NCBI GenBank assembly: GCA_030695945.1
Contig: JAUYOG010000006.1
Location: 1-64,000, forward strand
Source of the DNA: Ramlibacter sp.
GTDB lineage: Bacteria > Pseudomonadota > Gammaproteobacteria > Burkholderiales > Burkholderiaceae_C
Direction of reading: 5' to 3'
Length of the DNA: 64,000 nt
The translations under genes and the position numbers were made by a program. Below, in pieces: positions 42,605 through 53,220 of the stretch. Every line of letters starts with the position of its first letter. The first letter of the stretch is position 1. The notes beneath the pieces are model-generated. The model did not search any database. It had not been told where the DNA came from and saw only the letters and a list, made by a program, of their open reading frames with translations.

Positions 42605-43783
42605 TTAACCAAGTACCGTCTGCGCGACGATGTTGCGCTGCACTTCGTTGCTGCCGCCATAGATCGTGGTCTTGCGCATGTTGAAGTAGGTCGACGCGAG
42701 CGGTGCGTTGGCGATGCCGCCGGGGAAGTCGCCTTGCCAGCCCGCGTCCATCGCTTCGTGGATGTACGGCAGGGCGTAGGGGCCTGCCGCGAGCATCATC
42801 AGCTCGCTGTAGCGCTGCTGGATCTCGCTGCCCTTGATCTTGAGCAGGCCCGCGATGTCCAGCGAATTCTTGCCCGATTTCTCGGCCGACAGCACCCGCA
42901 GCACCAGCATCTCCAGCGCCACGACATCCACTTCCAGCTTCGCGATCTCGTCGCGGAAGCGGCGGTCGTCGTACATGCCCTCGTTCTTCGCGATGCGTTT
43001 CAGGCGTTCGAGCTCTCGCTTGGCGCGGTTGACGTCGGCGATGTTGGTGCGCTCGTGCGAGAGCAGGTGCTTGGCGTAGGTCCAGCCCTTGTTCTCCTCG
43101 CCGATCAGGTTTTCCACCGGCACCTCGACGTTGTCGAAGAACACTTCGTTGACCTCGCACTCGCCATCGAGCAGCTTGACCGGACGCACCGTGACGCCCG
43201 GCGATTTCATGTCGAGCACCAGGAAGCTGATGCCCGTCTGCGGCTTGCCCTCGTTGGACGTGCGCACCAGGTTGAACATCCATTCGCCGTGCTGGCCGAG
43301 CGTGGTCCAGGCCTTCTGGCCGTTGACGATGTACATGTCGCCCTTGCGCTCTGCGCGCGTCTTGAGCGATGCGAGGTCCGAGCCCGCACCCGGCTCGCTG
43401 TAGCCCTGGCTCCACCAGACTTCGCCGCTGGCAATGCCGGGCAGGAAGCGCTGCTGCTGCTCGGCATTGCCGAACGCCATGATCACGGGCGCGACCATCA
43501 CGGGGCCGAACGGCACCACGCGCGGGGCGCCCGCCAGTGCGCACTCTTCCTCGAACAGGTGCTTTTGCACGGCGTTCCAGCCCGGCCCGCCGAACTGCTT
43601 GGGCCAGCCGTAGCCCAGCCAGCTCTTCTTGCCGAGGATCTTGGCCCAGCGCTGCATGTCGTCGCGCGTCAGGCGCAAGGCGTTGTGCACCTTGTGCGAA
43701 ATGTCCTGCGGCAGGTTGGCGCGCACCCAGGCGCGCACGTCCTCGCGGAACTTCTGTTCTTCAGGCGTGAAAGCTAAATCCAT
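42605..43783 (-). CDS. Acyl-CoA dehydrogenase, large subunit (PimC-like)
   Basis: 392 residues. It carries WSQGYSEPGAGSDLASLKT, the conserved FAD-contacting block, and GWTYAKHLLSHERTNIADV. In the C-terminal 'YEG.NE.QR' block the sequence reads IYGGSNEVQRNI: glycine stands where classic enzymes have the catalytic glutamate, as is usual when the active site is shared between two unlike subunits. Homologues are called pimeloyl-CoA dehydrogenase large subunit. Start ATG 43783 with GGAGA upstream. First gene of the pair. Confidence 0.82.
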   Translation of the reverse strand: MDLAFTPEEQKFREDVRAWVRANLPQDISHKVHNALRLTRDDMQRWAKILGKKSWLGYGWPKQFGGPGWNAVQKHLFEEECALAGAPRVVPFGPVMVAPVIMAFGNAEQQQRFLPGIASGEVWWSQGYSEPGAGSDLASLKTRAERKGDMYIVNGQKAWTTLGQHGEWMFNLVRTSNEGKPQTGISFLVLDMKSPGVTVRPVKLLDGECEVNEVFFDNVEVPVENLIGEENKGWTYAKHLLSHERTNIADVNRAKRELERLKRIAKNEGMYDDRRFRDEIAKLEVDVVALEMLVLRVLSAEKSGKNSLDIAGLLKIKGSEIQQRYSELMMLAAGPYALPYIHEAMDAGWQGDFPGGIANAPLASTYFNMRKTTIYGGSNEVQRNIVAQTVLG

Positions 43784-43827
43784 GAGAGTGTCTCCAAGCG
43801 AACTTCGCCATTATTAGCACGGTCGTT

Positions 43828-44490
43828 CTATTCCGTGTGTCCGGGTTGTGACAAGCCGAGTTGAACGCACAGGTCTTCCACGGTCGCGCGCAGCCGGGCC
43901 ACCTCCTGCTCAAGGCTTTCGATCCGCGCTTCCAGGTACGGCGACGGGGCCGGCGCAGCGGCCGCTGTCGTGTCGCCCGCATCCACCGGCCCGCACAGCA
44001 GGTGCGCCCAGCGCTGCTCGCGCATGCCTGGTGCACGCGCCAGCTTCACCACCAGCGGCCCGCCTTTTTCATCCGCCCGGTCCTGCAGTTCCTCCAGGAA
44101 CGCTTCGACGGAGGAAATGTCGGCGAAGCGATACCAGCGCTCGCTGTTGATGCGCAGTTCGCCGGCGGTCTGCGGCCCGCGCAGCATCAACAGGCCGAGC
44201 AGCACGGCGGACTGCTCCGGCACGCCGACGGCGCGCTGGAAGTTGTGCTCCCAGCGCGCCACGCGGCTGCCGCTCGATTCGAACACCAGGCTCAGGAGCT
44301 TGAGCGAGTCCAGCGCTTCCTGGGCCTGCGCGTCGGTGACGTTCATCAGCGGCTCGCGGCTGGTCTTCTGGTTGCAGCCGGACACCAGCGAGTTCAGCGT
44401 GAGCGGATAGCTGTCGGGGACGGTGCGGGCTTTTTCCATCAGGGTGCCCAGCACGCGGGCTTCGACGGGTGAGAGGGGGCGCAGGGGCAT
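43828..44490 (-). CDS. yceH: YceH-family (DUF480) protein
   Basis: 220 residues. The N-terminus [31 protein letters not shown], then CNQKTSREP, is diagnostic of DUF480. These proteins contain two winged-helix-like domains, and their function is not settled. The C-terminus is a predicted coiled coil ([22 protein letters not shown]). Divergent from purN across 60 bases containing an inverted repeat. Confidence 0.9.
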   Translation of the reverse strand: MPLRPLSPVEARVLGTLMEKARTVPDSYPLTLNSLVSGCNQKTSREPLMNVTDAQAQEALDSLKLLSLVFESSGSRVARWEHNFQRAVGVPEQSAVLLGLLMLRGPQTAGELRINSERWYRFADISSVEAFLEELQDRADEKGGPLVVKLARAPGMREQRWAHLLCGPVDAGDTTAAAAPAPSPYLEARIESLEQEVARLRATVEDLCVQLGLSQPGHTE

Positions 44491-44515
44491 GGCAGGGATA
44501 ATCTCGATCAGTTGA

Positions 44516-44537
44516 GGACAGAGCTGAAGTTCTGTCC
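44516..44537. promoter_or_regulatory. Inverted repeat between yceH and purN
   Basis: GGACAGA (44516-44522) and TCTGTCC (44531-44537) form a perfect 7-base inverted repeat with an 8-base spacer, 15 bases before the purN start. A GATAAT box at 44497-44502 could place a purN transcript start near 44509. It could be an operator for the divergent pair or an RNA hairpin near the purN ribosome-binding site. Confidence 0.35.
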
Positions 44538-44552
44538 CGCAAGGTGAAACAA

Positions 44553-45134
44553 TTGAAGAACATCGTCATTCTGATCTCCGGCGGCGGCTCCAACATGGCG
44601 GCGATCGTCCGGTGCGCCCAGCGCGACAACTGGCGCAAGGCCTACGACGCCCAGGTGGCGGCCGTCATCAGCAACCGTCCGGACGCCGGCGGCCTGGCCG
44701 TGGCGCGCGAGCACATGATCGCGACCGAGGTGGTGGACCACAAGCGGTTCGCCACCCGGGAGGAATTCGACGCCGAACTGGCCGCGGCGATCGACCGGCG
44801 CCAGCCGTCGCTGGTCGTGCTGGCAGGCTTCATGCGCATCCTCACGCCGGCCTTCGTGCAGCGCTTCCAGGGGCGCCTGGTCAACATCCACCCCTCGCTG
44901 CTGCCGGCCTTCCCGGGGTTGCACACGCACCGGCGCGCGATCGATGCGGGCTGCCGGGTTGCCGGCGCCACCGTGCACCAGGTCACCACGGAACTCGATT
45001 TCGGCCCCATCCTCGAGCAGGCCGTGGTGCCCGTGCTCGCCGACGACACGGCCGATACACTCGCGGCGCGGGTGTTGACGCAGGAACACCTGATCTATCC
45101 CAGGGCCATTGCGCGCCTGTTGCCCCAAATCTGA
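44553..45134 (+). CDS. purN: Phosphoribosylglycinamide formyltransferase (formyl-THF dependent)
   Basis: Third step of purine synthesis: formylates GAR using 10-formyl-tetrahydrofolate. 193 residues. [10 protein letters not shown] (phosphate loop), [10 protein letters not shown], and [16 protein letters not shown] containing the catalytic Asn-His are all present, with the catalytic Asp region [12 protein letters not shown] prefer TTG 44553 ([12 protein letters not shown]) because AAGGTGA lies five bases before it; GTG 44544 is possible. Precedes an RNA methyltransferase gene by seven bases. Confidence 0.95.
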   Translation: MKNIVILISGGGSNMAAIVRCAQRDNWRKAYDAQVAAVISNRPDAGGLAVAREHMIATEVVDHKRFATREEFDAELAAAIDRRQPSLVVLAGFMRILTPAFVQRFQGRLVNIHPSLLPAFPGLHTHRRAIDAGCRVAGATVHQVTTELDFGPILEQAVVPVLADDTADTLAARVLTQEHLIYPRAIARLLPQI

Positions 45135-45141
45135 GTACCCC

Positions 45142-46413
45142 ATGCACCCCAAAGCCCTGCTCGACGCCTGCGCCGAACTCGTCAAGCTCACCCTGAGGTT
45201 CGAGCACCCGTCCGACGCCGTGGTGTCGCGCTATTTCCGCGACAACCGCTCGCTCGGGCCGCGCGAGCGGGCGACTTTGGCGGAGACCGTTTACACCGTG
45301 TTGCGCAAGAAGCTGCTGTTCGATCACCTGTCGCCCTCGGGCAGCGGCCCGAAAGAGCGGCGCATGGCCATCCTGGGCTTTTATGGCCCGCGGGATTTCC
45401 TCAAGAGCGCCCTCACGGACCAGGAGAAGAACTGGCTGGACCAGTGCGATGCCATCAACCCGGCCGACCTCCTGGAGCGCCACCGGCACAACCTGCCCGA
45501 GTGGCTGGTCCAGCCCCTGAAGGACCAGCTCGGCGCCGAATTCTGGCCGCTCGTGGACAGCCTGAACCAGCCGGCGCCGCTGGACTTGCGCGTGAACACG
45601 CTCACCGACAAGCGCCCCGACGTGCAAAAGGAACTCAAGCTGGCGGGCATCGCGTCGCAGCCCACGCCTCACTCGCCGTGGGGATTGCGGCTGGACACCA
45701 AACCCGCGCTCACGAAGCTCGATGCCTTCGCGCGTGGGGCGATCGAGGTGCAGGACGAGGGCTCGCAGTTGCTGGCGCTGCTGCTGGACGCCAAGCGCGG
45801 CGAGATGGTGGTCGATTTCTGTGCCGGCGCCGGCGGCAAGACGCTGGCCATCGGCGCATCGATGCGCAACACCGGGCGGCTTTACGCATTCGATACCTCG
45901 GCGCACCGGCTGGACGCGCTCAAGCCACGGCTGGCGCGCAGCAAGCTGTCGAATGTGCACCCGGCCGCCATCGCCCACGAGCGCGACGAGCGCATCAAGC
46001 GACTGGCCGGCAAGATCGACCGCGTCCTGGTCGACGCGCCCTGCTCGGGGCTGGGAACGTTGCGGCGCAACCCCGACCTCAAGTGGCGCCAGTCGCCCCA
46101 GTCCGTGCAGGAGATGACGGCCAAGCAGGCAGCCATCCTGCAAAGCGCGGCACGGCTGCTCAAGCCGGGCGGGCGGCTGGTTTATGCCACCTGCAGCCTG
46201 CTGCCGGCCGAAAACGAGGAGATCGCCCTGGCTTTCAGCCAGGCGCATGGTGAGTTCACCCCACTGCCGGCCGCTGAACTCCTGTCCAATCTGAAGGTCG
46301 AGGGCGCCGCGAGCCTTTGCAGCGGTGGCGCCGACGGCGGGATGTTCCTGCGGCTCTGGCCGCACCGGCATCGCACCGACGGTTTCTTTGCGGCCAGCTG
46401 GGTGAAAAATTGA
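45142..46413 (+). CDS. RsmB/NOP-family SAM-dependent RNA methyltransferase
   Basis: 423 residues. The N-terminal NusB-like part (1-130) is followed by a Rossmann methyltransferase: QLLALLLDAKRGEMVVDFCAGAGGKTLAIGA (motif I), RVLVDAPCSGLGTLRRNPDLKW (motif IV with the PC cysteine), and VYATCSLLPAENEE (motif VI with the TC catalytic cysteine). The two cysteines are the mark of m5C methyltransferases. The specific target (16S C967 or another) is not certain. ATG 45142. Confidence 0.9.
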   Translation: MHPKALLDACAELVKLTLRFEHPSDAVVSRYFRDNRSLGPRERATLAETVYTVLRKKLLFDHLSPSGSGPKERRMAILGFYGPRDFLKSALTDQEKNWLDQCDAINPADLLERHRHNLPEWLVQPLKDQLGAEFWPLVDSLNQPAPLDLRVNTLTDKRPDVQKELKLAGIASQPTPHSPWGLRLDTKPALTKLDAFARGAIEVQDEGSQLLALLLDAKRGEMVVDFCAGAGGKTLAIGASMRNTGRLYAFDTSAHRLDALKPRLARSKLSNVHPAAIAHERDERIKRLAGKIDRVLVDAPCSGLGTLRRNPDLKWRQSPQSVQEMTAKQAAILQSAARLLKPGGRLVYATCSLLPAENEEIALAFSQAHGEFTPLPAAELLSNLKVEGAASLCSGGADGGMFLRLWPHRHRTDGFFAASWVKN

Positions 46414-46477
46414 CGGGGCCGCGGCCAAAATCGGCCGTCCTGTGCATAACCCCAGCGTTTTGCGGAACCTCCCACCG

Positions 46478-46516
46478 TAAAATGCCTCCAATGACACGCG
46501 GCCTCCTTCGAGGCCG
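46478..46516 (+). promoter_or_regulatory. Promoter -10 and leader hairpin of the desaturase gene
   Basis: TAAAAT (46478-46483) is a good -10 box with start near 46490. CGGCCTC (46499-46505) then pairs with GAGGCCG (46510-46516), followed by TTTCTAAAG. The stem begins about nine bases into the transcript and is terminator-like, though the U-run is weak. It may cap or attenuate the mRNA. Confidence 0.4.
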
Positions 46517-46542
46517 TTTCTAAAGAGAGAGACTCACCTTCT

Positions 46543-47757
46543 ATGTTGCTTCCCGATTGGGCCGTGCTGAACTCGGCAATTGACTGGCTTGCCAACGGCC
46601 TGTGGAACCTGTCCTGGTGGCAGGTCGTCCTGTTCACCCTGGTGGTGACGCACATCACCATTGCCAGTGTCACGATCTTCCTGCACCGCGCCCAGGCCCA
46701 CCGGGCCATGGACCTGCATGGCATCCCGTCGCATTTCTTCCGTTTCTGGCTATGGCTGACCACCGGCATGGTCACGAAGGAGTGGGTCGCCATCCACCGC
46801 AAGCACCACGCCAAGTGCGAGACGCCGGATGACCCGCACAGCCCGCAAACCCGCGGCATCGACACCGTGTTCTGGAAGGGCGCCGAGCTCTACCGCGCAG
46901 AGGCCAAGAACCAGGAGACCATCGCCAAGTTCGGCCACGGCACGCCGGACGACTGGCTGGAGCGCAACCTCTACACCCGCTTCAGCTGGCAGGGCGTGGG
47001 ACTGATGCTGATCATCAACGTGGCGCTGTTCGGCTTCGCCGGGCTGGCCGTGTGGGCCGTCCAGATGGCCTGGATCCCCATCACCGCCGCCGGCATCATC
47101 AACGGCATCGGCCACTACTGGGGCTATCGCAACTTCGAGGCGCCGGACGCCAGCACCAACATCTCCCCCTGGGGCCTGATCATCGGCGGTGAAGAGCTGC
47201 ACAACAACCACCACACCTATCCGACGTCGGCGAAGTTTTCCGTCAAGAAGTACGAGTTCGACATGGGCTGGCTGTATATCAGCCTGATGAGCAGGATCGG
47301 CTGGGCCACGGTCAAGAAGGTCCCGCCCAAGCTGCAGCTGGGCGCCATCAAGCCGGTGGCGGACGAAAAGACGCTGGAGGCGCTGATCGCCAACCGCTAC
47401 GAGGTGATGGCCGGCTACGCCCGCGAAATGCGCCGCGTCTGCCAGGCCGAGATCGCCCAGCTGAAGGAAAAGCAGGCCGACCTGTCGCCGCTGAAGGCCG
47501 CCAAGCGCTGGCTGCACCGCGACGACGAGCGCGTGCCGGCAGCGGCCAGGCCGCAGCTGGCGCAGGCCCGTGCCGCCCACCCGGTGCTGGACAAGATGGT
47601 GACCATGCGCGAAGAGCTTCGCCAGATGTGGCTCAACACCTCCCAGTCGCGCGAGCAGCTGGCGGTGGACCTGCAGTCCTGGTGCCGCCGCGCCGAGGAA
47701 AGCGGCATCGTCGCCCTGCAGCAGTTCTCGATCAAGCTGCGGGCGGCCCACGCATAG
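46543..47757 (+). CDS. Acyl-CoA/acyl-lipid fatty acid desaturase (delta-9 type)
   Basis: Di-iron membrane enzyme that introduces a cis double bond in acyl chains, adjusting membrane fluidity. 404 residues. All three histidine boxes are present: HRAQAH (48-53), HRKHHA (about 85-90) and ELHNNHHT (about 221-228). Four hydrophobic helices start with VVLFTLVVTHITIASVTIFL. A charged C-terminal extension of about 120 residues (EAEIAQLKEKQADLSPLKAAK region) goes beyond the core domain and is typical of the Burkholderiales form. Terminator at 47790. Confidence 0.92.
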   Translation: MLLPDWAVLNSAIDWLANGLWNLSWWQVVLFTLVVTHITIASVTIFLHRAQAHRAMDLHGIPSHFFRFWLWLTTGMVTKEWVAIHRKHHAKCETPDDPHSPQTRGIDTVFWKGAELYRAEAKNQETIAKFGHGTPDDWLERNLYTRFSWQGVGLMLIINVALFGFAGLAVWAVQMAWIPITAAGIINGIGHYWGYRNFEAPDASTNISPWGLIIGGEELHNNHHTYPTSAKFSVKKYEFDMGWLYISLMSRIGWATVKKVPPKLQLGAIKPVADEKTLEALIANRYEVMAGYAREMRRVCQAEIAQLKEKQADLSPLKAAKRWLHRDDERVPAAARPQLAQARAAHPVLDKMVTMREELRQMWLNTSQSREQLAVDLQSWCRRAEESGIVALQQFSIKLRAAHA

Positions 47758-47789
47758 CTTCCCGGCACCCGGCAGCGCTCTGGGAAGTC

Positions 47790-47820
47790 AAAAAGCCCCG
47801 CATTGCGGGGCTTTTTTTTT
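47790..47820. terminator. Bidirectional terminator between desaturase and DUF3597 genes
   Basis: Stem AAAAAGCCCCGC / GCGGGGCTTTTT around an ATT loop, with extra T's on the plus strand and A's (T's on the minus strand) before it. It serves two convergent genes. Confidence 0.92.
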
Positions 47821-47837
47821 CGGCTGGGCCGAAAGCT

Positions 47838-48251
47838 TCAGTCCATCAGCTCGGCCGGCACCTTGCCGCCGTTTTCCGCCAGCTTCTTCATGACCTGCTT
47901 GTGCAGCCACAGGTTCATCTCGGCTGAGCCGTCCTTCGCGCCGGTGTAGCCGAGCTCGGTTGCCAGTTCCTTACGCTCCTGCAAGGTGCTGTCCATGCCG
48001 ACGAGCTTCATCAGGTCCACGATCGACGTGCGCCAGTTGAGCTTTTGCGGATTCTTTTCGGCCATGGCGGTGAGGACCGCCTCCACATCCACCGGCTGCT
48101 GGGCCGCCGCGCTCGCCTCGGGCGCGCTGGGGGTGGCAGCCTTCCCGGCGGCCAGTCCTTCGTTCGTGGCGGTGGTTGCCGCGCCCGCGGGCGCCTGCGC
48201 AGCGTCGGCCCGGCGGAAAATCTTGTCGAATATTCTGCTGAGAATGCTCAT
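47838..48251 (-). CDS. DUF3597 family protein
   Basis: 137 residues. It begins MSILSRIFDKIFRRAD, the usual start of DUF3597 proteins, then a low-complexity Ala/Thr linker (about 20-60), then the conserved domain with LNWRTSIVDLMKLVGMDSTLQERKELA. The structure known for the family is a small helical bundle; function unknown. I choose ATG 48251 because GGAG is seven bases before it; an ATG four codons upstream lacks such spacing. Confidence 0.85.
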   Translation of the reverse strand: MSILSRIFDKIFRRADAAQAPAGAATTATNEGLAAGKAATPSAPEASAAAQQPVDVEAVLTAMAEKNPQKLNWRTSIVDLMKLVGMDSTLQERKELATELGYTGAKDGSAEMNLWLHKQVMKKLAENGGKVPAELMD

Positions 48252-48376
48252 GTATTGCTCCATTGCGATGGCAGGAATGCCACGCTTGATCGTCGGGCAA
48301 TGGCGGCGCCGAAGGTGTCGGACAAGCGCGCATTCGTCGAGGCGCCCGCACTGCCCCGCTATCGGCGCCTGGCAAC

Positions 48377-48402
48377 AAAAAAGCCCCGCGATGCGGGGCT
48401 TT
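48377..48402 (-). terminator. Terminator of the rpmB-rpmG transcript
   Basis: Stem AGCCCCGC / GCGGGGCT with a GAT loop; read on the minus strand it is followed by six T's. It sits 55 bases beyond the rpmG stop. A partial palindromic element (CTGGACCCCGGCTTGCGCTGGGGTGA, 48403-48428) follows immediately. Confidence 0.85.
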
Positions 48403-48456
48403 CCTGGACCCCGGCTTGCGCTGGGGTGAAATGACCAGGCCCCACGGGGCCTATCG

Positions 48457-48627
48457 TCACTTCAGCTTCGTCTCTTTGTACTCGACGTGCTTGCGAGCCT
48501 TGGGATCGAACTTCATGATCGCCATTTTCTCGGGCATCGTCTTCTTGTTCTTGCTGGTGGTGTAGAAGTGGCCGGTCCCCGCGGTGGATTCCAGCTTGAT
48601 CTTTTCACGTCCGCCTTTGCTTGCCAT
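48457..48627 (-). CDS. rpmG: 50S ribosomal protein L33
   Basis: 56-residue ribosomal protein, translated from ATG 48625-48627: it begins [20 protein letters not shown] and ends YKETKLK. This is the cysteine-free L33 form (C- type), which needs no zinc. A ribosome-binding site AAGGAG lies upstream. It directly follows rpmB with a 17-base gap, the usual proteobacterial order. Ends at a terminator. Confidence 0.97.
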   Translation of the reverse strand: MASKGGREKIKLESTAGTGHFYTTSKNKKTMPEKMAIMKFDPKARKHVEYKETKLK

Positions 48628-48644
48628 GGTCGTGCTCCTTGGGG

Positions 48645-48878
48645 TTAGGCTTGACCGCGTGCACGCAGGTCTGCGAGCACGGCGTCGATGCCGTTCTTGT
48701 CGATGAGGCGCAGGCCGGCGTTGGAAATGCGCAGGCGCACCCAGCGGTTTTCGGTCTCGACCCAGAAACGGCGGTATTGCAGGTTCACTTCGAACCGGCG
48801 CTTGGTTTTGTTGTTGGCGTGGGAAACGTTGTTCCCGACCATCGGGCCCTTGCCCGTGACGTCGCAGACGCGTGCCAT
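48645..48878 (-). CDS. rpmB: 50S ribosomal protein L28
   Basis: 77 residues: [20 protein letters not shown] is the diagnostic L28 start, ending in [10 protein letters not shown]. It has the cysteine-poor form (single Cys5). ATG 48876-48878 with GGAG seven bases before it. First gene of the rpmB-rpmG operon, with a consensus -10 box about 115 bases upstream. Confidence 0.97.
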   Translation of the reverse strand: MARVCDVTGKGPMVGNNVSHANNKTKRRFEVNLQYRRFWVETENRWVRLRISNAGLRLIDKNGIDAVLADLRARGQA

Positions 48879-48993
48879 AAGCACTCCAGTATTTTCAAAC
48901 GGCCGTCCCAGGCGGGAGAGCCTCACCTCGCCAGAAGGGTGGCGGTAACCCATCGCTGCCCCGCCTTCCCAGGCAAGTGCAGCAAAGCCAAAG

Positions 48994-50032
<1,039 letters not shown>

Positions 50033-50128
50033 TCAACCCTGCGCGGACGCGTCGATGCTTTGCCGTATCAATCGCCACGATTGTAAGAACCCAAAGGCGT
50101 GGGCCGCGTGCAGGAAGGGATTTGATTC

Positions 50129-50803
50129 ATGTCGATGCTGTCCAATCTGGAGCTGATACGGCGCGTGCCGCTCTTCGCGCTGTTGACCGCCAACCAGGCG
50201 GAATCGGTTGCCGAGTCGGTCGCCAAGCGTCGTTTCAAGCGCGGCGAGGTCATCGTGGAGCAGGGCGAGAAGTCCAACACGCTCTTCATCATCCTCACCG
50301 GCCGGGTGCGGGTGGTCACCTCCGACAAGCGGGGCCGCGAAGTCATCCTGGCCACGCTGCAACCCGGCGACTACATCGGCGAGATGAGCCTGATCGACAA
50401 CGAGGCGCACTCGGCCACCGTCCGCGCCGAAGTGCAGACGGACATGCTGGCCCTGGGCCGCGCCGAATTCGCGCGCTGCCTGCCCGAAAACAGCTCGATG
50501 GCCTACGCCATCATGAAGGGCCTGGTTCAGCGCCTGCGCCAGGCCGACCGCAAGATCGAATCGCTGGCCCTGATGGACGTCTACGGCCGCGTCGCGCGGG
50601 CGTTGCTGGAGTTCGCCGCGCCCGACAAGGACGGCCTGATGACGATCAAGGAGCGCATCTCGCGGCAGGATATCGCCAAGATGGTCGGCGCCTCGCGCGA
50701 GATGGTCAGCCGCGTGATGAAGGACCTGGAGGATCGCGGTTTCATCGAGACGCGCGAAGACGGCTCGATGCTGATCAAGGACAGGCTGACCACTCTCGGA
50801 TAG
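50129..50803 (+). CDS. Crp/Fnr-family transcriptional regulator
   Basis: 224 residues. A cNMP-binding-fold domain (about 10-125, including PGDYIGEMSLIDNEAHSATVRAE) is followed by a dimer helix and a C-terminal winged helix (RISRQDIAKMVGASREMVSRVMKDLEDRGFIE, about 170-201). The phosphate-binding cassette (GEMSLIDNEAHSATV) has lost the canonical RxS arrangement of cAMP binders, and no Fnr-type cysteine cluster is present, so the ligand is unclear. AAGGGA is eight bases before the ATG. Precedes ftsK by 32 bases and may be cotranscribed. Confidence 0.9.
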   Translation: MSMLSNLELIRRVPLFALLTANQAESVAESVAKRRFKRGEVIVEQGEKSNTLFIILTGRVRVVTSDKRGREVILATLQPGDYIGEMSLIDNEAHSATVRAEVQTDMLALGRAEFARCLPENSSMAYAIMKGLVQRLRQADRKIESLALMDVYGRVARALLEFAAPDKDGLMTIKERISRQDIAKMVGASREMVSRVMKDLEDRGFIETREDGSMLIKDRLTTLG

Positions 50804-50835
50804 TCGCGTTCCTGCGGTAAGCTTGGCATCGCCTC

Positions 50836-53160
50836 ATGACTTACTCGCTCAACACGCTGACGGACACCCGCGCGGCCGCATCCACGCCGCGCGCCGGCGC
50901 CGGCCGCTTCGCCCATGAAATCGCGCTGGTCCTGGGGCTGGTGGCCCTGGTGTTCTGGTTGCTTGCGCTGGCGAGCTATTCGGCGCAGGACCCGGCTTTC
51001 TCCACCTCCGGCAGCGGCGCAGCCGTGCGCAACTGGGGTGGCCGCTTCGGCGCCTGGCTGGCCGACGCGAGCTACTTCCTGCTGGGCTTTTCCGTCTGGT
51101 GGTGCTTTGCGGCGGCCGTGAGGGCCTGGCTCGCGACACTCGCGCACTGGATGCGCGGCGGCGCGGAATCCGACGACGGCGTGCCGCGCCTCGCCCACAC
51201 TCGCTGGGCCTTCTGGATCGGGCTGGCGGTGCTGCTGTGCGCGAGCACCGCGCTCGAGTGGTCGCGCCTGTACCGCTTCGAGGCCCGCCTGCCGGACCAC
51301 GCCGGGGGAGCGCTGGGCTATCTCGTCGGACCGTTCGGCGTGAAATACCTGGGCTTCACCGGCTCCGGGCTGGTGTTCGTGGCCCTGGTCGTCCTCGGGG
51401 CGGCGCTCGTCTTCCGTTTTTCCTGGAGCCACGTGGCCGAACGCCTGGGCGCGTACGTCGACGGGTTCGTCGAGGCGCGGCGCGAGAAGCGCGAGCTGGC
51501 GCAGGACCTGGCTTTCGGCCAGCAGGCGGCGCGCCAGCGCGAGGAAGTCCTGATCGAGGAGCGCATCGAGATCGAGGAGCACCATCCCACGCCGGTGCTG
51601 ATCGAGCCGTTGCTGGTGGACGTGCCCAAGAGCGAGCGTGTCGCCAAGGAGCGGCAAAAGCCCCTGTTCACCGAGATGCCGGACTCCAAGCTGCCGCAGG
51701 TGGACCTGCTGGACGGCCCGCAGGGCCGCCAGGAAACCGTCTCGTCGGAAACGCTGGAGATGACCAGCCGGATGATCGAGAAGAAGCTCAAGGACTTCGG
51801 GGTCGAGGTGCGGGTGGTGCTGGCGCAGCCCGGCCCCGTCATCACGCGCTACGAGATCGAGCCCGCAACGGGCGTGAAGGGTTCGCAGGTCGTCGGCCTC
51901 GCCAAGGACCTGGCGCGCTCCCTCAGCCTCATTTCCATCCGGGTGGTCGAAACCATCCCGGGCAAGAATTACATGGCGCTGGAACTGCCGAACGCGAAAC
52001 GGCAGTCGATCCGCCTGTCCGAGATCCTGGGCTCGCAGATCTACAACGAAGCAAAGTCCATGCTGACCATGGGCCTGGGCAAGGACATCGTCGGCAACCC
52101 GGTCGTCGCCGACCTGGCCAAGATGCCGCACGTGTTGGTGGCGGGCACCACCGGCTCGGGCAAGTCGGTCGGCCTGAACGCGATGATCCTCTCGCTGCTG
52201 TACAAGGCCGAAGCGCGCGACGTGCGGCTGCTGATGATCGACCCCAAGATGCTGGAGATGTCGGTCTATGAGGGCATCCCGCACCTGCTCGCCCCCGTGG
52301 TGACCGACATGCGCCAGGCGGCGAACGGGCTGAACTGGTGCGTGGGCGAGATGGAGCGGCGCTACAAGCTCATGAGCAAGCTGGGCGTGCGCAACCTGGC
52401 GGGTTACAACCACAAGCTCGACGAAGCCAAGGCCAGGGACGAGTTCATCTACAACCCGTTCAGCCTGACCCCGGACAGCCCGGAACCGCTCGAGCGCCTG
52501 CCGCACATCGTGGTCGTCATCGACGAGCTGGCCGACCTGATGATGGTGGTGGGCAAGAAGATCGAGGAGCTGATCGCCCGGCTGGCGCAGAAAGCCCGCG
52601 CCGCCGGCATCCACCTCATCCTTGCCACCCAGCGCCCCAGCGTCGACGTGATCACCGGCCTCATCAAGGCGAACATCCCCACCCGGATCGCCTTCCAGGT
52701 GTCGAGCAAGATCGACAGCCGGACCATCCTGGACCAGATGGGCGCCGAAGCGCTGCTCGGGATGGGTGACATGCTGTACATGGCCAGCGGCACCGGGTTG
52801 CCCGTGCGGGTGCACGGCGCGTTCGTGAGCGACGAGGAAGTGCACCGCGTGGTCGCGTACCTCAAGTCCCAGGGTGAGCCGAACTACATCGAGGGCGTGC
52901 TCGAAGGCGGTACGGTCGACGAGGACGGCGACCTGCTGGGCGGCGACGGCGGGGGCGAGAAGGACCCGATGTACGACCAGGCTGTCGAAATCGTGCTCAA
53001 GAATCGCAAGGCCAGCATTTCCCTGGTGCAACGCCACCTCAAGATTGGTTACAACCGAGCCGCCCGGCTGGTGGAAGATATGGAAAAGGCCGGGCTGGTC
53101 AGCGCCATGAGCACCAGCGGCCAGCGCGAGATCCTGGCGCCGAACCGTTCGGCCGAATAA
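50836..53160 (+). CDS. ftsK: DNA translocase FtsK
   Basis: Septal DNA pump that clears chromosome termini and activates XerCD. 774 residues. Four N-terminal helices lie within about 25-190. A shortened linker (about 200-290) precedes the motor, with Walker [16 protein letters not shown], Walker [14 protein letters not shown], and [20 protein letters not shown]. The C-terminal gamma winged helix that reads KOPS is [28 protein letters not shown] 50836. lolA follows after 60 bases, the common gammaproteobacterial/betaproteobacterial order ftsK-lolA-rarA. Confidence 0.96.
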   Translation: MTYSLNTLTDTRAAASTPRAGAGRFAHEIALVLGLVALVFWLLALASYSAQDPAFSTSGSGAAVRNWGGRFGAWLADASYFLLGFSVWWCFAAAVRAWLATLAHWMRGGAESDDGVPRLAHTRWAFWIGLAVLLCASTALEWSRLYRFEARLPDHAGGALGYLVGPFGVKYLGFTGSGLVFVALVVLGAALVFRFSWSHVAERLGAYVDGFVEARREKRELAQDLAFGQQAARQREEVLIEERIEIEEHHPTPVLIEPLLVDVPKSERVAKERQKPLFTEMPDSKLPQVDLLDGPQGRQETVSSETLEMTSRMIEKKLKDFGVEVRVVLAQPGPVITRYEIEPATGVKGSQVVGLAKDLARSLSLISIRVVETIPGKNYMALELPNAKRQSIRLSEILGSQIYNEAKSMLTMGLGKDIVGNPVVADLAKMPHVLVAGTTGSGKSVGLNAMILSLLYKAEARDVRLLMIDPKMLEMSVYEGIPHLLAPVVTDMRQAANGLNWCVGEMERRYKLMSKLGVRNLAGYNHKLDEAKARDEFIYNPFSLTPDSPEPLERLPHIVVVIDELADLMMVVGKKIEELIARLAQKARAAGIHLILATQRPSVDVITGLIKANIPTRIAFQVSSKIDSRTILDQMGAEALLGMGDMLYMASGTGLPVRVHGAFVSDEEVHRVVAYLKSQGEPNYIEGVLEGGTVDEDGDLLGGDGGGEKDPMYDQAVEIVLKNRKASISLVQRHLKIGYNRAARLVEDMEKAGLVSAMSTSGQREILAPNRSAE

Positions 53161-53220
53161 GCCCCGGCGTGAACTTCGGCCGCCGGGGCCGATCCCAACC
53201 ACAACAGTCAAGGGAGTCTC

